64,000 nucleotides of DNA from Cochlodiniinecator piscidefendens (lineage in GTDB: Bacteria > Pseudomonadota > Alphaproteobacteria > Rhodobacterales > Rhodobacteraceae). Within the stretch, counting starts at the first letter, position 1; each line of letters begins with the position of its first letter. Under the pieces are notes generated by a model. That model was not told the origin of the DNA. It was given only the letters and a program-made list of their open reading frames with translations, and ran no database searches. Of the stretch, positions 54,922 through 64,000 are shown one piece after another. Where the stretch lies: positions 460,344 through 524,343 of the forward strand of contig NZ_JAAOIE010000001.1 in NCBI RefSeq assembly GCF_011326755.1, read 5' to 3'. Position numbers and translations under genes: made by a program.

Positions 54922-55710
54922 ATGCGTATTCTTATCACGAACGACGACGGCATTAATGCACCCGGTCTGGAAATCATCAAAGCCATTGCAGAAGAAATAG
55001 CCGGACCTGATGGCGAAGTTTGGACCGTTGCGCCAGCCTTTGAACAATCGGGGGTTGGTCACTGCATTAGCTATACGCACCCGACGATGATCGCAAAGCT
55101 ATCAGATCGGCGATATGCCGCCGAAGGCTCACCAGCGGATTGTGTGATTGCTGGCCTCTATGACGTCATGGCCGATAACCGCCCTGACCTTGTCCTTTCA
55201 GGTGTAAATCGTGGCAATAACTCCGCTGAAAACACACTGTATTCGGGAACGATCGGCGCCGCAATGGAAGCCGCGCTTCAGGGCATTCCAGCGATTGCTT
55301 TGTCGCAATTTTACGGCCCAGACAATCGCGATACAGAAAATCCGTTTGAGGCCGCTGCGGTGCATGGGGCAAAAGTTGTTCGATCTATCCTAAGTTCTGA
55401 TTTGCCGGAGCGCGAAGACTACCGCCTGTTTTACAACGTGAACTTCCCCCCAGTTGTTGCTTCAGATGTGAAGGGTGTCAAAGTTGTCGCCCAAGGCTTC
55501 CGCCACGATGTAAAGTTTTCGGCGGAGCCACATCATTCGCCATCTGGGCGCAAATTCTTATGGATCAAAGGCGGACCCCAACATATGCCAACGGCTGAGG
55601 GAACGGATGCTTGGGCCAACGTAGATGGCTATATTTCCGTGACCCCGATGCGCGCTGATTTGACGGCACATGATCTTCTTAGCACCTTGAAAAGTCACGT
55701 TGAATCATGA
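54922..55710 (+). CDS. surE: 5'-nucleotidase SurE
   Basis: A 262-residue SurE survival nucleotidase/exopolyphosphatase. The N-terminal [18 protein letters not shown] carries the Asp-Asp metal site (residues 8-9), followed by [30 protein letters not shown] and the metal ligand Asn in [20 protein letters not shown]. Its stop overlaps the pcm start (ATGA), the classical surE-pcm pair of stationary-phase survival genes. Confidence 0.97.
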   Translation: MRILITNDDGINAPGLEIIKAIAEEIAGPDGEVWTVAPAFEQSGVGHCISYTHPTMIAKLSDRRYAAEGSPADCVIAGLYDVMADNRPDLVLSGVNRGNNSAENTLYSGTIGAAMEAALQGIPAIALSQFYGPDNRDTENPFEAAAVHGAKVVRSILSSDLPEREDYRLFYNVNFPPVVASDVKGVKVVAQGFRHDVKFSAEPHHSPSGRKFLWIKGGPQHMPTAEGTDAWANVDGYISVTPMRADLTAHDLLSTLKSHVES

Positions 55711-56345
55711 TTGACGCTGAGCGCAAAATGCAGTTCCTTTTTGCTTTGCGCTCAAAAGGCGTGACCGATGCCCGCGTGCTGGGTGCCATGGAAAAGATCG
55801 ACCGTGGGGCCTTTGTAAAAGGGTTGTTTGCCGAACGCGCGTATGAGGATATGCCGCTTCCGATTTCTTGCGGGCAAACCATCAGCCAACCTTCTGTCGT
55901 TGGCTTAATGACCCAAGCCTTGAATGTCTCACCCAGAGATAAGGTTTTAGAAGTTGGTACAGGTTCCGGGTACCAGGCCGCCGTTCTCAGCCAACTGGCC
56001 CGCCGCGTTTATACTGTTGAACGCCACCGCCGCCTTATTCAAGACGCGATGGAAATCTTCACAGCACTTGATCTGACCAACGTCACAGCAATCACAGCAG
56101 ATGGATCTCGGGGTTTGCCAGAGCAAGCGCCTTTTGATCGCATTCTTGTCACTGCCGCCGCCGAGGACCCGCCCGGGCCGCTGATGGCACAGTTGCGCGA
56201 AGGTGGGGTGATGGTGGTCCCCGTTGGGCAATCTGACACGATCCAAACCCTGATTAAGGTCACGAAAACCCCAGACGGCTTCGATTACGAAGAGATGCGC
56301 CCAGTGCGTTTTGTTCCGCTGCTGGAAGGTTTGGGAAAAGAATAG
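55707..56345 (+). CDS. pcm: Protein-L-isoaspartate O-methyltransferase
   Basis: A 212-residue repair methyltransferase that methylates isoaspartyl residues using SAM. Family motifs: [20 protein letters not shown] near residue 47, the SAM-binding [20 protein letters not shown] near 79, and [20 protein letters not shown] near 145 and MVVPVGQ near 170. The ATG overlaps the surE stop by 4 bp, so the pair is translationally coupled. The LytM-protein gene follows 53 bp downstream and may share the transcript, as in nlpD-type operons. Confidence 0.96.
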   Translation: MIDAERKMQFLFALRSKGVTDARVLGAMEKIDRGAFVKGLFAERAYEDMPLPISCGQTISQPSVVGLMTQALNVSPRDKVLEVGTGSGYQAAVLSQLARRVYTVERHRRLIQDAMEIFTALDLTNVTAITADGSRGLPEQAPFDRILVTAAAEDPPGPLMAQLREGGVMVVPVGQSDTIQTLIKVTKTPDGFDYEEMRPVRFVPLLEGLGKE

Positions 56346-56398
56346 TATATTTACCAAATGAGAAGGCCATCAATCGGCCCTGACTTGAGGATAGAGCA

Positions 56399-57574
56399 TT
56401 GGCATACACACCAACAGCCCCCCGTTTGACCCCACGCTTGTTTTTGGCAAGTGTTTCGCTCGTGGCCCTATCGGCCTGTAGTGGCGATTTTGATTTTGAT
56501 CTGCGTGACAATTTTGGTCGTGGAAATACCAATTCGTCTGCTGTGCGCCAAGACACAGCTCCGCGACCAGAACCAGACAATCGCGGCGTAATTTCCTATC
56601 CGAATTATCAGGTTGCCGTTGCGCGTCGGGGCGACACTGTTACGGACGTCGCCAACCGCGTTGGATTGCCCGTAGACGAAATTGCACGTCACAACGGCCT
56701 GGATGCAAATGCCACCCTGAACAACGATGCGATTGTGTTGCTTCCACGTCGTGTAGCGGAGCCATCAGCAGCGACAGGTTCCGAAACAGCGGGCCCAATT
56801 TTGCCTCCAGGCACTATTGATGTTGAATCACTTGCAAGTTCTGCAATTGATCGCGCGCCAAGCTCTGATGTTTCAGATGAGCCTAGACAAACCGGGCTAG
56901 AGCCAATCCGCCACCGGGTCGAACGTGGCGAAACCGCCTACTCCGTCGCGCGGTTGTATAATGTTTCGGTGAATGCCCTTGCCGAGTGGAATGGGCTTTC
57001 ATCCAGCTTTGCGATCCGTGAAGGGCAAACATTATTGATTCCGGTTGTTCAAAGCGACACAACACAGCCCCCAGCAGCCTCGGTAACTGTACCCGGCGAA
57101 GGCACGCCAACCCCAACGCCGCCAAGCGCTGTAACGCCATTACCAGACGAAACTATTCCAACCGCCACTGAGGTTGAAGAAGCCGCACCAGAATCGCCAA
57201 ACCTGTCAGAGACGCGCAGCAGCAGTGCACAGTTTGCCTTCCCTGTGGATGGCAACATCATTCGACCGTTTGAAAGCGGATCAAACGGTGGGATTGATAT
57301 CGCGGCGTCTGCGGGGTCATCGGTCGTCGCTGCAGATGGCGGTACAGTGGCCGCGATTACCTCAAACACGGACGACGTGCCCGTACTGGTTCTACGCCAC
57401 AGTGGTGGACTTCTGACCGTTTATGCGAACATCGACGACATCTCAGTCGCGCGCGGTGATAGCGTTTCGCGCGGCCAACAAATCGCAACTGTTCGAGCTG
57501 GTTCGCCTGCATTTATCCGCTTTGAGGTACGCCGAGGATTTGACAGCGTCGATCCTATGGACTTCTTAAACTGA
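56399..57574 (+). CDS. NlpD-like lipoprotein with two LysM domains and degenerate LytM (M23) domain
   Basis: A 391-residue protein with a lipobox: hydrophobic LFLASVSLVALSAC puts the lipidated Cys at residue 27. Two LysM peptidoglycan-binding domains lie at about 66-113 (VARRGDTVTDVANRVGLPVD) and 167-211 (VERGETAYSVARLYNVSVNA), and a LytM/M23 domain at 278-391. The zinc ligands of active M23 enzymes are altered: NGGIDI replaces HxGxDI and IRFEVR replaces the HxH-type LHFEI. It should therefore activate amidases in septal cell-wall splitting instead of cutting itself. Start is a TTG at 56399 with GAGG 8 nt upstream. Confidence 0.9.
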   Translation: MAYTPTAPRLTPRLFLASVSLVALSACSGDFDFDLRDNFGRGNTNSSAVRQDTAPRPEPDNRGVISYPNYQVAVARRGDTVTDVANRVGLPVDEIARHNGLDANATLNNDAIVLLPRRVAEPSAATGSETAGPILPPGTIDVESLASSAIDRAPSSDVSDEPRQTGLEPIRHRVERGETAYSVARLYNVSVNALAEWNGLSSSFAIREGQTLLIPVVQSDTTQPPAASVTVPGEGTPTPTPPSAVTPLPDETIPTATEVEEAAPESPNLSETRSSSAQFAFPVDGNIIRPFESGSNGGIDIAASAGSSVVAADGGTVAAITSNTDDVPVLVLRHSGGLLTVYANIDDISVARGDSVSRGQQIATVRAGSPAFIRFEVRRGFDSVDPMDFLN

Positions 57575-57592
57575 TCTCAAAGTATGGTTATG

Positions 57593-57630
57593 AAAAAGGG
57601 CCTATGCAGAAATGCGTAGGCCCTTTTTCA
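57593..57630. terminator. Bidirectional terminator between LytM and DUF815 genes
   Basis: Arms GGGCCTA/TAGGCCC with an inner TGCA/TGCG pair, AAAAA before and TTTTT after. It serves both convergent genes. Confidence 0.87.
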
Positions 57631-57631
57631 T

Positions 57632-58474
57632 TTAAGAAACTTGGATACCTTTACGACCAGCTAGATCGATAAAATATTGCCATGCAACGCGCCCTGATCG
57701 GCTACCACGGGTGGCTTGCCATTCGATGGCTTCGGCCCGCAAATCGTCGTCTGAAATAACGACGCCATAAGTATCGCAATATCCGCGTATCATAGAAAGA
57801 TATTCATCTTGATCACACGGATGGAAACCTAGCCAAAGTCCAAAGCGGTCGGATAAAGACACTTTTTCTTCTGTAGCCTCTGAGGGGCTGATGGCAGAAC
57901 CACGTTCATTTTCGATCATGTCACGCGGCATCAAATGCCGGCGGTTGGACGTCGCATAGAACACAACGTTTTCTGGGCGCCCTTCGATTCCGCCATCCAA
58001 CACAGCTTTGAGTGATTTGTAATGTTGGTCGTCATGGCTAAAGGAAAGATCGTCACAATACAGTAAAAACCGATGATCAGAATCACGCAAAATACCTAGT
58101 AGCCGGGCTATTGACGGTAAATCTTCGCGCTGAACTTCTACGATCTTCAGGCTATGACCTTGCCGTAAAACTTCGGCGTGCACAGCTTTGACAAGCGAAG
58201 ACTTCCCCATACCACGCGCACCCCACAAAAGAGCGTTATTTGCAGGGAGCCCACGGGCAAACTGCAGCGTGTTTTCAAGCAAAGTATCGCGTGAGCGACG
58301 TATCCCCACCAGCAGATCAATCGCAATTCGATTAACCTGCATCACCGGAGCCAGCCGATCTGGCTCCACATGCCATACGAAGGCATCTGCGGTATCTAAA
58401 TCAGGCGTATCACCGGCCGGTGGACTCATGCGCTCCAGCGCGGCTGCGATACGTTTCAGCGCAGATTTGCTCAT
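57632..58474 (-). CDS. DUF815-family AAA ATPase
   Basis: A 280-residue ATPase. Walker [21 protein letters not shown] near residue 82, Walker [16 protein letters not shown] near 135 and sensor-1 [17 protein letters not shown] near 170 give the DUF815 pattern of small ATPases of unknown function. The N-terminal 70 residues ([28 protein letters not shown]) are typical of the family. Its ATG lies just before the end of tatC (4-bp overlap), so it is cotranscribed with the Tat genes. A Tat-linked role is not established. Confidence 0.87.
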   Translation of the reverse strand: MSKSALKRIAAALERMSPPAGDTPDLDTADAFVWHVEPDRLAPVMQVNRIAIDLLVGIRRSRDTLLENTLQFARGLPANNALLWGARGMGKSSLVKAVHAEVLRQGHSLKIVEVQREDLPSIARLLGILRDSDHRFLLYCDDLSFSHDDQHYKSLKAVLDGGIEGRPENVVFYATSNRRHLMPRDMIENERGSAISPSEATEEKVSLSDRFGLWLGFHPCDQDEYLSMIRGYCDTYGVVISDDDLRAEAIEWQATRGSRSGRVAWQYFIDLAGRKGIQVS

Positions 58475-59322
58475 GCTTTGGGCTCATCATCATCTAGATC
58501 GTCTTCGTCCCACAAGCCTTCGGCCCGTAGTTTTTCTTCGCGTTTCTTTTCAACACGGCCAACGAGTAGAATTGAGATTTCATAAAGGCCATAGACCACC
58601 ACAAACAAGATCACCTGCGTGATCACATCAGGGGGGGTCACCAACGCCGCTAGAACCAAAATCCCGACCACGGCATACTTACGAACTTCACCCAATCCTT
58701 GCGCGCTTACGAGCCCGGCTTTGCCCATCAATGTCAGTAGAACCGGAAGCTGGAAGCAAAGACCAAATGCCACGATGAATTTCACCGTTAGGCCTAGATA
58801 TTCTTCAGCGGAGCCTTGGAAGACAACACTAGGTGCCCCGCTTGCTGCAGAATCCGCCAGATCACCTTCTGCCCCGAATTGTTGGAACCCCAAGAAGAAG
58901 TCAAAGGCCAGTGGTGTCACAACGTAAAAGGCAAATGCCGCGCCCAGAAAAAACATAAACGGTGATGCGACCAAGAAAGGCAAAAACGCATTTTTTTCTG
59001 TTTTATAAAGCCCCGGTGCAACGAACCGCCAAAGCTGCCAACCGATAAACGGGAAAGATACAGCAAAACCGCCCAGCATTGCGATTTTGATCGCAACAAA
59101 GAAACCTTCTTGCGCCTTGATGAAAATCAACGCGCAATCATCCCCACGTTCGGTTTGCACAGCGCACAAAGGTTCGGTGAGAAAATTGAAAATTGGTTCC
59201 CAAACTGTAAAGCAAAGCATCATCGCCACAACAAACGCCAACAGCGCTTTCATGATCCGAGTGCGCAATTCCGTTAGGTGTTCAATTAGCGGCGCTGCGC
59301 TGTCCTTTAACGTGTCGGTCAT
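58471..59322 (-). CDS. tatC: Sec-independent translocase subunit TatC
   Basis: A 283-residue TatC with six membrane helices. The N-terminal cytosolic motif [18 protein letters not shown] is the conserved twin-arginine-signal recognition region, and the glutamate-rich [20 protein letters not shown] segment and the C-terminal helix pair are present. A charged tail ([20 protein letters not shown]) extends past the last helix. The ATG overlaps the tatB stop by 4 bp (ATGA). It recognises folded twin-arginine substrates for export. Confidence 0.96.
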   Translation of the reverse strand: MTDTLKDSAAPLIEHLTELRTRIMKALLAFVVAMMLCFTVWEPIFNFLTEPLCAVQTERGDDCALIFIKAQEGFFVAIKIAMLGGFAVSFPFIGWQLWRFVAPGLYKTEKNAFLPFLVASPFMFFLGAAFAFYVVTPLAFDFFLGFQQFGAEGDLADSAASGAPSVVFQGSAEEYLGLTVKFIVAFGLCFQLPVLLTLMGKAGLVSAQGLGEVRKYAVVGILVLAALVTPPDVITQVILFVVVYGLYEISILLVGRVEKKREEKLRAEGLWDEDDLDDDEPKA

Positions 59323-59834
59323 ACGCTCTTTTCTTCGGTAGAGGGGGAAGTCGTATCTGCGGGTGCAACCTCAGCTGGGGTCGTTTCTGCTGTTTGCGTA
59401 GCGGCTTCAGAATCCGCATTTTCTTGGGCTTCGGCCGCCGCAGTTTGACGCGCAAGCGCAGCTTCTGCTGTACGCTGGCGAATTTTCTCTGCCGCAATTC
59501 TACGCTCTTCAGCGAGTTTTGCAGTCTCAGTCCCCGGGGCTGCATTTGGGGACTCTTTCAGATGTGGGGCAACCCAATCTTTTGTCGCGTCTTTTACAGC
59601 ATCAATTCCCATAGATTTTGGGTTCATGATTTTGCGTAAATCCGTGTTCATATCTTTCATGCCAGTATCATCAGCGGCATCGCTCATGGCACGTTGAAAA
59701 TCACGAGCCATCGCTTTGGCTTTGCCTGTCATGCGGCCAACCGTACGAAACATGCCCGGCAGGTCTTTTGGACCTACGACAATCAGCGCAACAACGCCAA
59801 TAACAAGAAGCTCTAAACCGCCAATGTCAAACAT
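59319..59834 (-). CDS. tatB: Sec-independent translocase subunit TatB
   Basis: A 171-residue TatB. The N-terminal membrane helix [20 protein letters not shown] carries the TatB glutamate at residue 8, followed by the hinge [22 protein letters not shown] amphipathic helix. The C-terminal 70 residues are Ala/Glu/Thr-rich. It lies between tatA and tatC, with 21 bp after tatA and a 4-bp overlap with tatC. Confidence 0.93.
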   Translation of the reverse strand: MFDIGGLELLVIGVVALIVVGPKDLPGMFRTVGRMTGKAKAMARDFQRAMSDAADDTGMKDMNTDLRKIMNPKSMGIDAVKDATKDWVAPHLKESPNAAPGTETAKLAEERRIAAEKIRQRTAEAALARQTAAAEAQENADSEAATQTAETTPAEVAPADTTSPSTEEKSV

Positions 59835-59855
59835 TCTATGAACCTACGGCCAAGC

Positions 59856-60071
59856 TTACGCCTGATCTTTTTCTTTTTCAGGTGTCACATCAACCGCAGC
59901 TTCAGATGCAGCTTCGTCCAGCTCTTTCTGGCCTTCACTCACACCACGTTTAAAGGAACTGATACCTTTGCCAACTTCGCCCATCAAGTTTGACACTTTT
60001 CCACGTCCAAATAGAACCAGCACAACGATAGCGATTAGCAAAAAGCCCCATGGGCCAATATTATTCAGCAT
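59856..60071 (-). CDS. tatA: Sec-independent translocase subunit TatA
   Basis: A 71-residue TatA, first gene of the tatABC cluster. One short membrane helix (GPWGFLLIAIVVLVLFGRGK, with the conserved FGRGK hinge) is followed by the amphipathic helix LMGEVGKGISSFKRGVSE and an acidic tail. It forms the channel-like oligomer for folded-protein export. Confidence 0.94.
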   Translation of the reverse strand: MLNNIGPWGFLLIAIVVLVLFGRGKVSNLMGEVGKGISSFKRGVSEGQKELDEAASEAAVDVTPEKEKDQA

Positions 60072-60234
60072 TTTTTATCTCCCAACCGGATACAATTACG
60101 GGCATCCGTTAATGTTTCAGAACATATGTATTGATTAGATCACAAAGTTCAAAGCCCCAATTGGTCACATCTGCAAATTTTCACGTCAAAGCATGACTTT
60201 GAACCAGTGAATTTATTTGAGAAGCAGGCAAAAA

Positions 60235-61317
60235 CTACTCAACCGGGAAAACAAAGCACTTAGCACGCGGTGCAGTAAGCCATAGCCGTGTCCCGGGCTT
60301 TGGTAAGAAAACAGCAGGCACTGTCGCTTTCATCCTAACACCATCTTGCTCTGTTTTAAATTCAACGAGGCTTTCACTGCCCAAAAAACGCGCACGTTCA
60401 ACAATTGCTGCTGCGGCGACCCCATCTGTTTCTGTCGGAGTTGGGCCACGCCCCGCTCGATCAAAGTCGATTTTAATATGCTGCGGCCTTACGACGATTT
60501 CAACTTCGGTTCCATCAGCAACACCCGGAACCAAGAATTGACCAAATGGTGTTTCCGTCAGTGCGCCTGTCACGGTTGCCTTTAACACATTAACGTCTGA
60601 GAAAAACGCAGCCGCAGCGCGATCTTTCGGTGCGTTAAAGATGTTATAAGGCGCGCCCTGCTGCACGATTTCACCATCCCGCATAAGCGCGATTTCATCA
60701 GCCATACGCATTGCTTCAGCGGGTTCATGGGTTACCAAAAGAACCGCAGTCCCCTCCTCCTTCAACAACGCTAAAGTTTCATCGCGGATATCATCCCGAA
60801 GACGATCATCAAGTCCCGAAAACGGTTCATCCATCAACATGATTGACGGTTTGGGGGCCAAGGCCCGCGCCAATGCGACGCGCTGTTGTTCCCCACCAGA
60901 AAGCTGATGCGGATAGCTATCTTTGAAATGTGCCATGCCGACACGTTGCAGCAACTCATCAACACGAGCATTGCGATCAGCCTTTGATCCAGAAAGCCCA
61001 AAGGCAACATTTTGCGCCACACTCAGATGTGGGAAAAGCGCGAAATCCTGAAACATCAAACCAATGGAGCGCCCCTCTGGCGGAATACGAAATACGGTAT
61101 CACAAATCAGTTCTCCGTCTGCAAACAGCTCTCCGCTGTCTTGCATATCGACACCTGCAATGATGCGAAGGGTCGTCGATTTGCCGCATCCAGATGGTCC
61201 AAGCAAACATGTGACCTGCCCAGGCATAACCGTAAGCGAAACATCATCGACAACGCGGCGCCCTTCATAGGTACGCACAACGTTTTTGATCTCTAAGCGC
61301 GGTATCATCTGTTTCAC
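60235..61317 (-). CDS. ABC transporter ATP-binding protein, Fe3+/polyamine-type with TOBE tail
   Basis: A 360-residue ATPase for an importer. Walker A LLGPSGCGKSTTLRIIAG near residue 38, Q-loop MFQDFALFPHLS near 88, ABC signature LSGGEQQRVALARALA near 139, Walker B SIMLMDEPFSGLDDR near 158, H-loop VTHEPAEAM near 195. A C-terminal TOBE-like region (about 250-360) fits the FbpC/PotA group. No permease or binding-protein gene is in the neighbourhood, so the substrate is unknown. The start may be GTG 61317 or ATG 61308. Confidence 0.9.
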   Translation of the reverse strand: MKQMIPRLEIKNVVRTYEGRRVVDDVSLTVMPGQVTCLLGPSGCGKSTTLRIIAGVDMQDSGELFADGELICDTVFRIPPEGRSIGLMFQDFALFPHLSVAQNVAFGLSGSKADRNARVDELLQRVGMAHFKDSYPHQLSGGEQQRVALARALAPKPSIMLMDEPFSGLDDRLRDDIRDETLALLKEEGTAVLLVTHEPAEAMRMADEIALMRDGEIVQQGAPYNIFNAPKDRAAAAFFSDVNVLKATVTGALTETPFGQFLVPGVADGTEVEIVVRPQHIKIDFDRAGRGPTPTETDGVAAAAIVERARFLGSESLVEFKTEQDGVRMKATVPAVFLPKPGTRLWLTAPRAKCFVFPVE

Positions 61318-61411
61318 GATTGCCCCATATGTCCCAGTAAATCACTCGGATTTTTTTAGCGAGTTAACAGAGCACATATAAAACAGCAAGAGAACCAACG
61401 CCGCACTCCGA

Positions 61412-62539
61412 TTATGTTGGGCGCGCGCAAAGTTCAAATTCAACCGGTTCAACTTGTGTGCCATTCACCTGAACAATCAAACGATGTGTCCCCGGGAAAA
61501 GTTTAAATGTCGTCGCCGTATCTTTCAATTTATGCGCCTTCGTCAGCGTAATTTGTTCGCCCTTTTTTAGTTTCAACTGTTTGAGCTTGAACACTTTGGG
61601 AGCACGCGTTCCGTTAGATTTGACAAAATCAATCGCATAATCGACCAACAACGGTTCATCCGAATGGGCCACAATTTTAACTGAAATTCCCAGCGCCTCC
61701 CCCATAACAACACTCGGTGCAATCTTTGATGTTACCGAGATATCTGGGTTTTGCCGATATCCGAGCAATTCCAATGCGCCTGCGTGCCCTTGTTTAACCA
61801 ATGTGCGCAAGGCGTGTCGCGTCATCCAAAGCAATTCGGCCTTAGTTTGCTTTCCATCCTCGCGCCATTTTTTCAAAGTTGAAACCACCAAATCAGGGTC
61901 AAACTTTGATATATCATTCAGATGGTTAGAAACTGATCTTGTCACATATCGCGTTTTATCCGCATGTAAAACATCCAACAACGGAAGCGTCTGTTTCGTT
62001 GTTAATGTGACCTTACTGGCCCATGGTAACTTTGGTCGCGTTCCCTCCGAAACCAAACGCCTCACGTGATAGTTTTCATCAACCGCCCACGATTGCATGA
62101 CACTTAGCGTTTCTTCGGTCCACGTGTTAAGAAATGCCCTGATATAGAACTCCATTGAAAACCGCTTGGTAACGGTTTTCAACGATTGCAACGCTCGGCC
62201 TTTGTTTGTGCTCAAACCTCGCCGCTCGATATATTCCCCTAACGGGGCGAAGATAAAATCTCCGAAATCATCATCGGTTAAAGTTGGATCTAGTGGTGGA
62301 GGTAACGCACGTTCAATCACCGTAACCGCATCTTCGAACCGGTCTGGTAACATGTCTTCTAAGACCGTCGCGATCCAATTAATCCGTTCTTTTAACTCAA
62401 GTTCCAAAAGGCGGGACATAACCCGCTCACAAAACTCATCTGCATCAAAATCAGGAGATGCAGATTTGAAAAGATCCGACAAATACCGAACCTTTTCAAC
62501 ATTAAACAGAGCATCCTTTAGGCTAAAACGCTCTTCCAT
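61412..62539 (-). CDS. AlkC-like DNA alkylation repair protein
   Basis: A 375-residue protein. The N-terminal two-thirds is a helical HEAT-like domain of the AlkC/AlkD type, recognisable from EERFSLKDALFNVEKVRYLS at the start and SFxIRxFL/NxWTxET-like segments (FYIRAFLNTWTEETLSVMQS). The last 100 residues are beta-rich (ISVTSKIAPSVVMGEALGIS to VEPVEFELCAR), matching the Ig-like C-terminal domain of AlkC. AlkC removes N3-alkyl adenine from DNA. It overlaps the upstream SDR gene stop by one base (TAATG). Confidence 0.82.
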   Translation of the reverse strand: MEERFSLKDALFNVEKVRYLSDLFKSASPDFDADEFCERVMSRLLELELKERINWIATVLEDMLPDRFEDAVTVIERALPPPLDPTLTDDDFGDFIFAPLGEYIERRGLSTNKGRALQSLKTVTKRFSMEFYIRAFLNTWTEETLSVMQSWAVDENYHVRRLVSEGTRPKLPWASKVTLTTKQTLPLLDVLHADKTRYVTRSVSNHLNDISKFDPDLVVSTLKKWREDGKQTKAELLWMTRHALRTLVKQGHAGALELLGYRQNPDISVTSKIAPSVVMGEALGISVKIVAHSDEPLLVDYAIDFVKSNGTRAPKVFKLKQLKLKKGEQITLTKAHKLKDTATTFKLFPGTHRLIVQVNGTQVEPVEFELCARPT

Positions 62540-63318
62540 TACAGCGTCGCGTTTACGCCGCCACCATCAAGCAAAATGTTTTGCCCAATGATAAAGCCAG
62601 CTTTTGTCGAGCATAAAAACGCACAGGTTGCGCCAAACTCCTCAGCGGTTCCATAACGACCGGCTGGAATGGTGGCACAGCGCTGCTTTTTCGCATCCTC
62701 CATTGAAATGCCTTGCGCAGCAGAAACGCCCGAATCCAGCGAAACAGCACGATCCGTTGCGTGAATACCCGGAAGTAGATTGTTAATGGTAACACCTGCG
62801 CCAGCCACCTGACGAGAGGTCCCAGCGACATATCCAGTCAGACCGGCCCGTGCGGAATTGGACAAGCCCAACACCGCGATAGGAGCCTTGACCGATTGGC
62901 TTGTGATGTTAACCACACGCCCCCAGCCACGATCCATCATTCCGGGAACCAAAGCTTTGATCAGCGCGATGGGTGACAACATATTAGCGTCAATTGCAGA
63001 TATAAAATCATCTCGATCCCAGTCAGTCCACATACCCGGCGGCGGGCCACCGGCATTATTGACCAGAATATCAACTTCGCCAGCGACTTTCAGAACCCTA
63101 TTACGTCCCTCTTCCGTTGTAATGTCTGCGGCCACGGCTTCTACTGTAACGCCATATTTATCAGACAGATCTTTTGCTGTTTCGATCAAAGGCCCTTCTG
63201 TACGTGCATTAATAACGAGGTTGACGCCTGCCTCTGCCAATGCCTCTGCGCATCCTCGACCAAGTCCCTTTGACGCTGCACAAACCAGTGCGCGCTTTCC
63301 CTTAATTCCCAGATCCAC
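62539..63318 (-). CDS. SDR-family oxidoreductase lacking the canonical YxxxK
   Basis: A 259-residue short-chain dehydrogenase fold. The cofactor motif is RALVCAASKGLGRGCAEALA near residue 11 and VDILVNNAGGPPPG near 84. Ser is kept in VNITSQSVKAP, but the position of Tyr and Lys reads LGLSNSARAGLTGYV, so S...R replace Y...K, as in the oxidoreductase subgroup without standard chemistry. The start is a GTG at 63318 with GGAGG 7 nt upstream; a longer ORF from 63411 adds 31 unlikely residues. It couples to the AlkC-like gene. Confidence 0.85.
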   Translation of the reverse strand: MDLGIKGKRALVCAASKGLGRGCAEALAEAGVNLVINARTEGPLIETAKDLSDKYGVTVEAVAADITTEEGRNRVLKVAGEVDILVNNAGGPPPGMWTDWDRDDFISAIDANMLSPIALIKALVPGMMDRGWGRVVNITSQSVKAPIAVLGLSNSARAGLTGYVAGTSRQVAGAGVTINNLLPGIHATDRAVSLDSGVSAAQGISMEDAKKQRCATIPAGRYGTAEEFGATCAFLCSTKAGFIIGQNILLDGGGVNATL

Positions 63319-63572
63319 AGCATTTCCTCCATAATATTTTGCAGCACTAAGAACCAACCCGTCCGATTCGAAAAGCAATACGCTTAAAAATAGAACATCT
63401 TTTACGGACACAATTTATGATTGTTAAATTTTACGTTCTTAAACCCAATTGTAGAAACAACGGAGACACACACATCGTCAAATCGCCTTATTGTCGCCCA
63501 ACAACGAACAAACGGCAAAGAAATGATCAGCTTAGGTCAAACGCTTTGACCATCCGTTTTTTGAGAACTAGT

Positions 63573-64000
63573 ATGAGTAAAAAAGATAAATTGAGGCAAT
63601 ATATTTCACAGGCAGAAGATCCGTCAGCGCAAACTGGGGATACTGATGCGATGAACTGCCACTTCGTTCGCGACACAACACACGCTGTAAAGGCGCTCCA
63701 AACCCTTGCGGTTTACAAGTCTGACTCAATTTTTGTCAGCGATGGGGCTAATTTAGGCGACATTTTAGGCGACGCGAGTGAACTCGTGTTGGATGACATT
63801 TACCAATTACGTAAGCACGCCTCTTGCGAACACCTGAGTATTTCACGCACGACATCAGTTGGCGATTATGAAATTTCTCTCTCATCCGAGGTTGGACGCC
63901 CTGGTGCTCCGCTTTTCTTGGACTGCGCAGCAACGTTTATGTCGCCAGACGGCACCACATTAAACACCGTGATTTTGGTTGAGCTACACGCTGATCAAAC
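63573..64000 (+). CDS. Unknown protein, 3' end beyond window
   Basis: A frame of 142 codons, open to the right edge, from an ATG at 63573. It starts MSKKDKLRQYISQAEDPSAQ and continues with SDSIFVSDGANLGDILGDAS, SLSSEVGRPGAPLFLDCAAT and NTVILVELHADQ. No signal peptide or motif is recognised. It is divergent from the SDR gene; the 254-bp gap holds no other gene. The ribosome site is weak. Confidence 0.5.
   Translation, partial: MSKKDKLRQYISQAEDPSAQTGDTDAMNCHFVRDTTHAVKALQTLAVYKSDSIFVSDGANLGDILGDASELVLDDIYQLRKHASCEHLSISRTTSVGDYEISLSSEVGRPGAPLFLDCAATFMSPDGTTLNTVILVELHADQ

Overview
The window reads as chromosomal DNA of a marine alphaproteobacterium of the Rhodobacteraceae (Roseobacter group). This rests on gene order and protein types: lon next to an HU-type gene and tRNA-Val(TAC), a tatABC cluster in an surE-pcm-LytM neighbourhood, an RTX-repeat protein ending in a Hint domain, a fused indolepyruvate:ferredoxin oxidoreductase, an aerobic-type CO dehydrogenase (form II) operon, and a DUF1127 small protein. 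The assignment is inference; no rRNA gene is present.

Layout. 1-4.2 kb: a fused indolepyruvate:ferredoxin oxidoreductase (cut by the left edge) with a divergent LysR regulator, then a probable small RNA. 4.2-8.4 kb: purL, a BolA-like protein, monothiol glutaredoxin, a long hairpin element, and zapA with a coiled-coil partner. 8.6-15.6 kb: central carbon metabolism (tkt, gap), coaD, a CBS-domain protein, and mmsA with a divergent LysR regulator. 15.7-22.9 kb: an alpha/beta hydrolase, a YbdK-type ligase, a hybrid histidine kinase and the RTX-Hint protein. 23.0-33.8 kb: an accessory segment between two tRNA-Asp genes and tRNA-Val. 33.8-41.5 kb: HU, lon, a sulfatase, tgt, an Ala/Glu/Thr/Val-rich membrane-anchored protein and infC. 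41.6-49.6 kb: the CO dehydrogenase-like operon on the minus strand. 49.9-64 kb: housekeeping genes (pyrC, pyrE, dnaB, surE, pcm, a degenerate LytM protein, tatABC, an ABC ATPase, an AlkC-like protein, an SDR) and a gene cut by the right edge.

The accessory segment is the most interesting part. It carries a YobI-like membrane P-loop NTPase, a divergent small serine recombinase, an XRE repressor-like protein, a small secreted protein with a small membrane protein, two 115-bp nested palindromes with the same termini, and a 1276-residue protein with an N-terminal SIR2 NADase-like domain. tRNA-Val and the tRNA-Asp pair lie on the same strand on either side, so the segment may have been inserted into a tRNA cluster. 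I read it as a candidate defence island. That function is inferred from protein families and not shown by the sequence.

Regulatory structure visible here includes a sigma-32-like promoter before lon, two LacI-type half-palindromic sites before gap, a 10-bp inverted repeat between the NTPase and recombinase genes, a rare ATA start candidate for infC, several intrinsic terminators, and a processing-stem-like inverted repeat around one tRNA-Asp.
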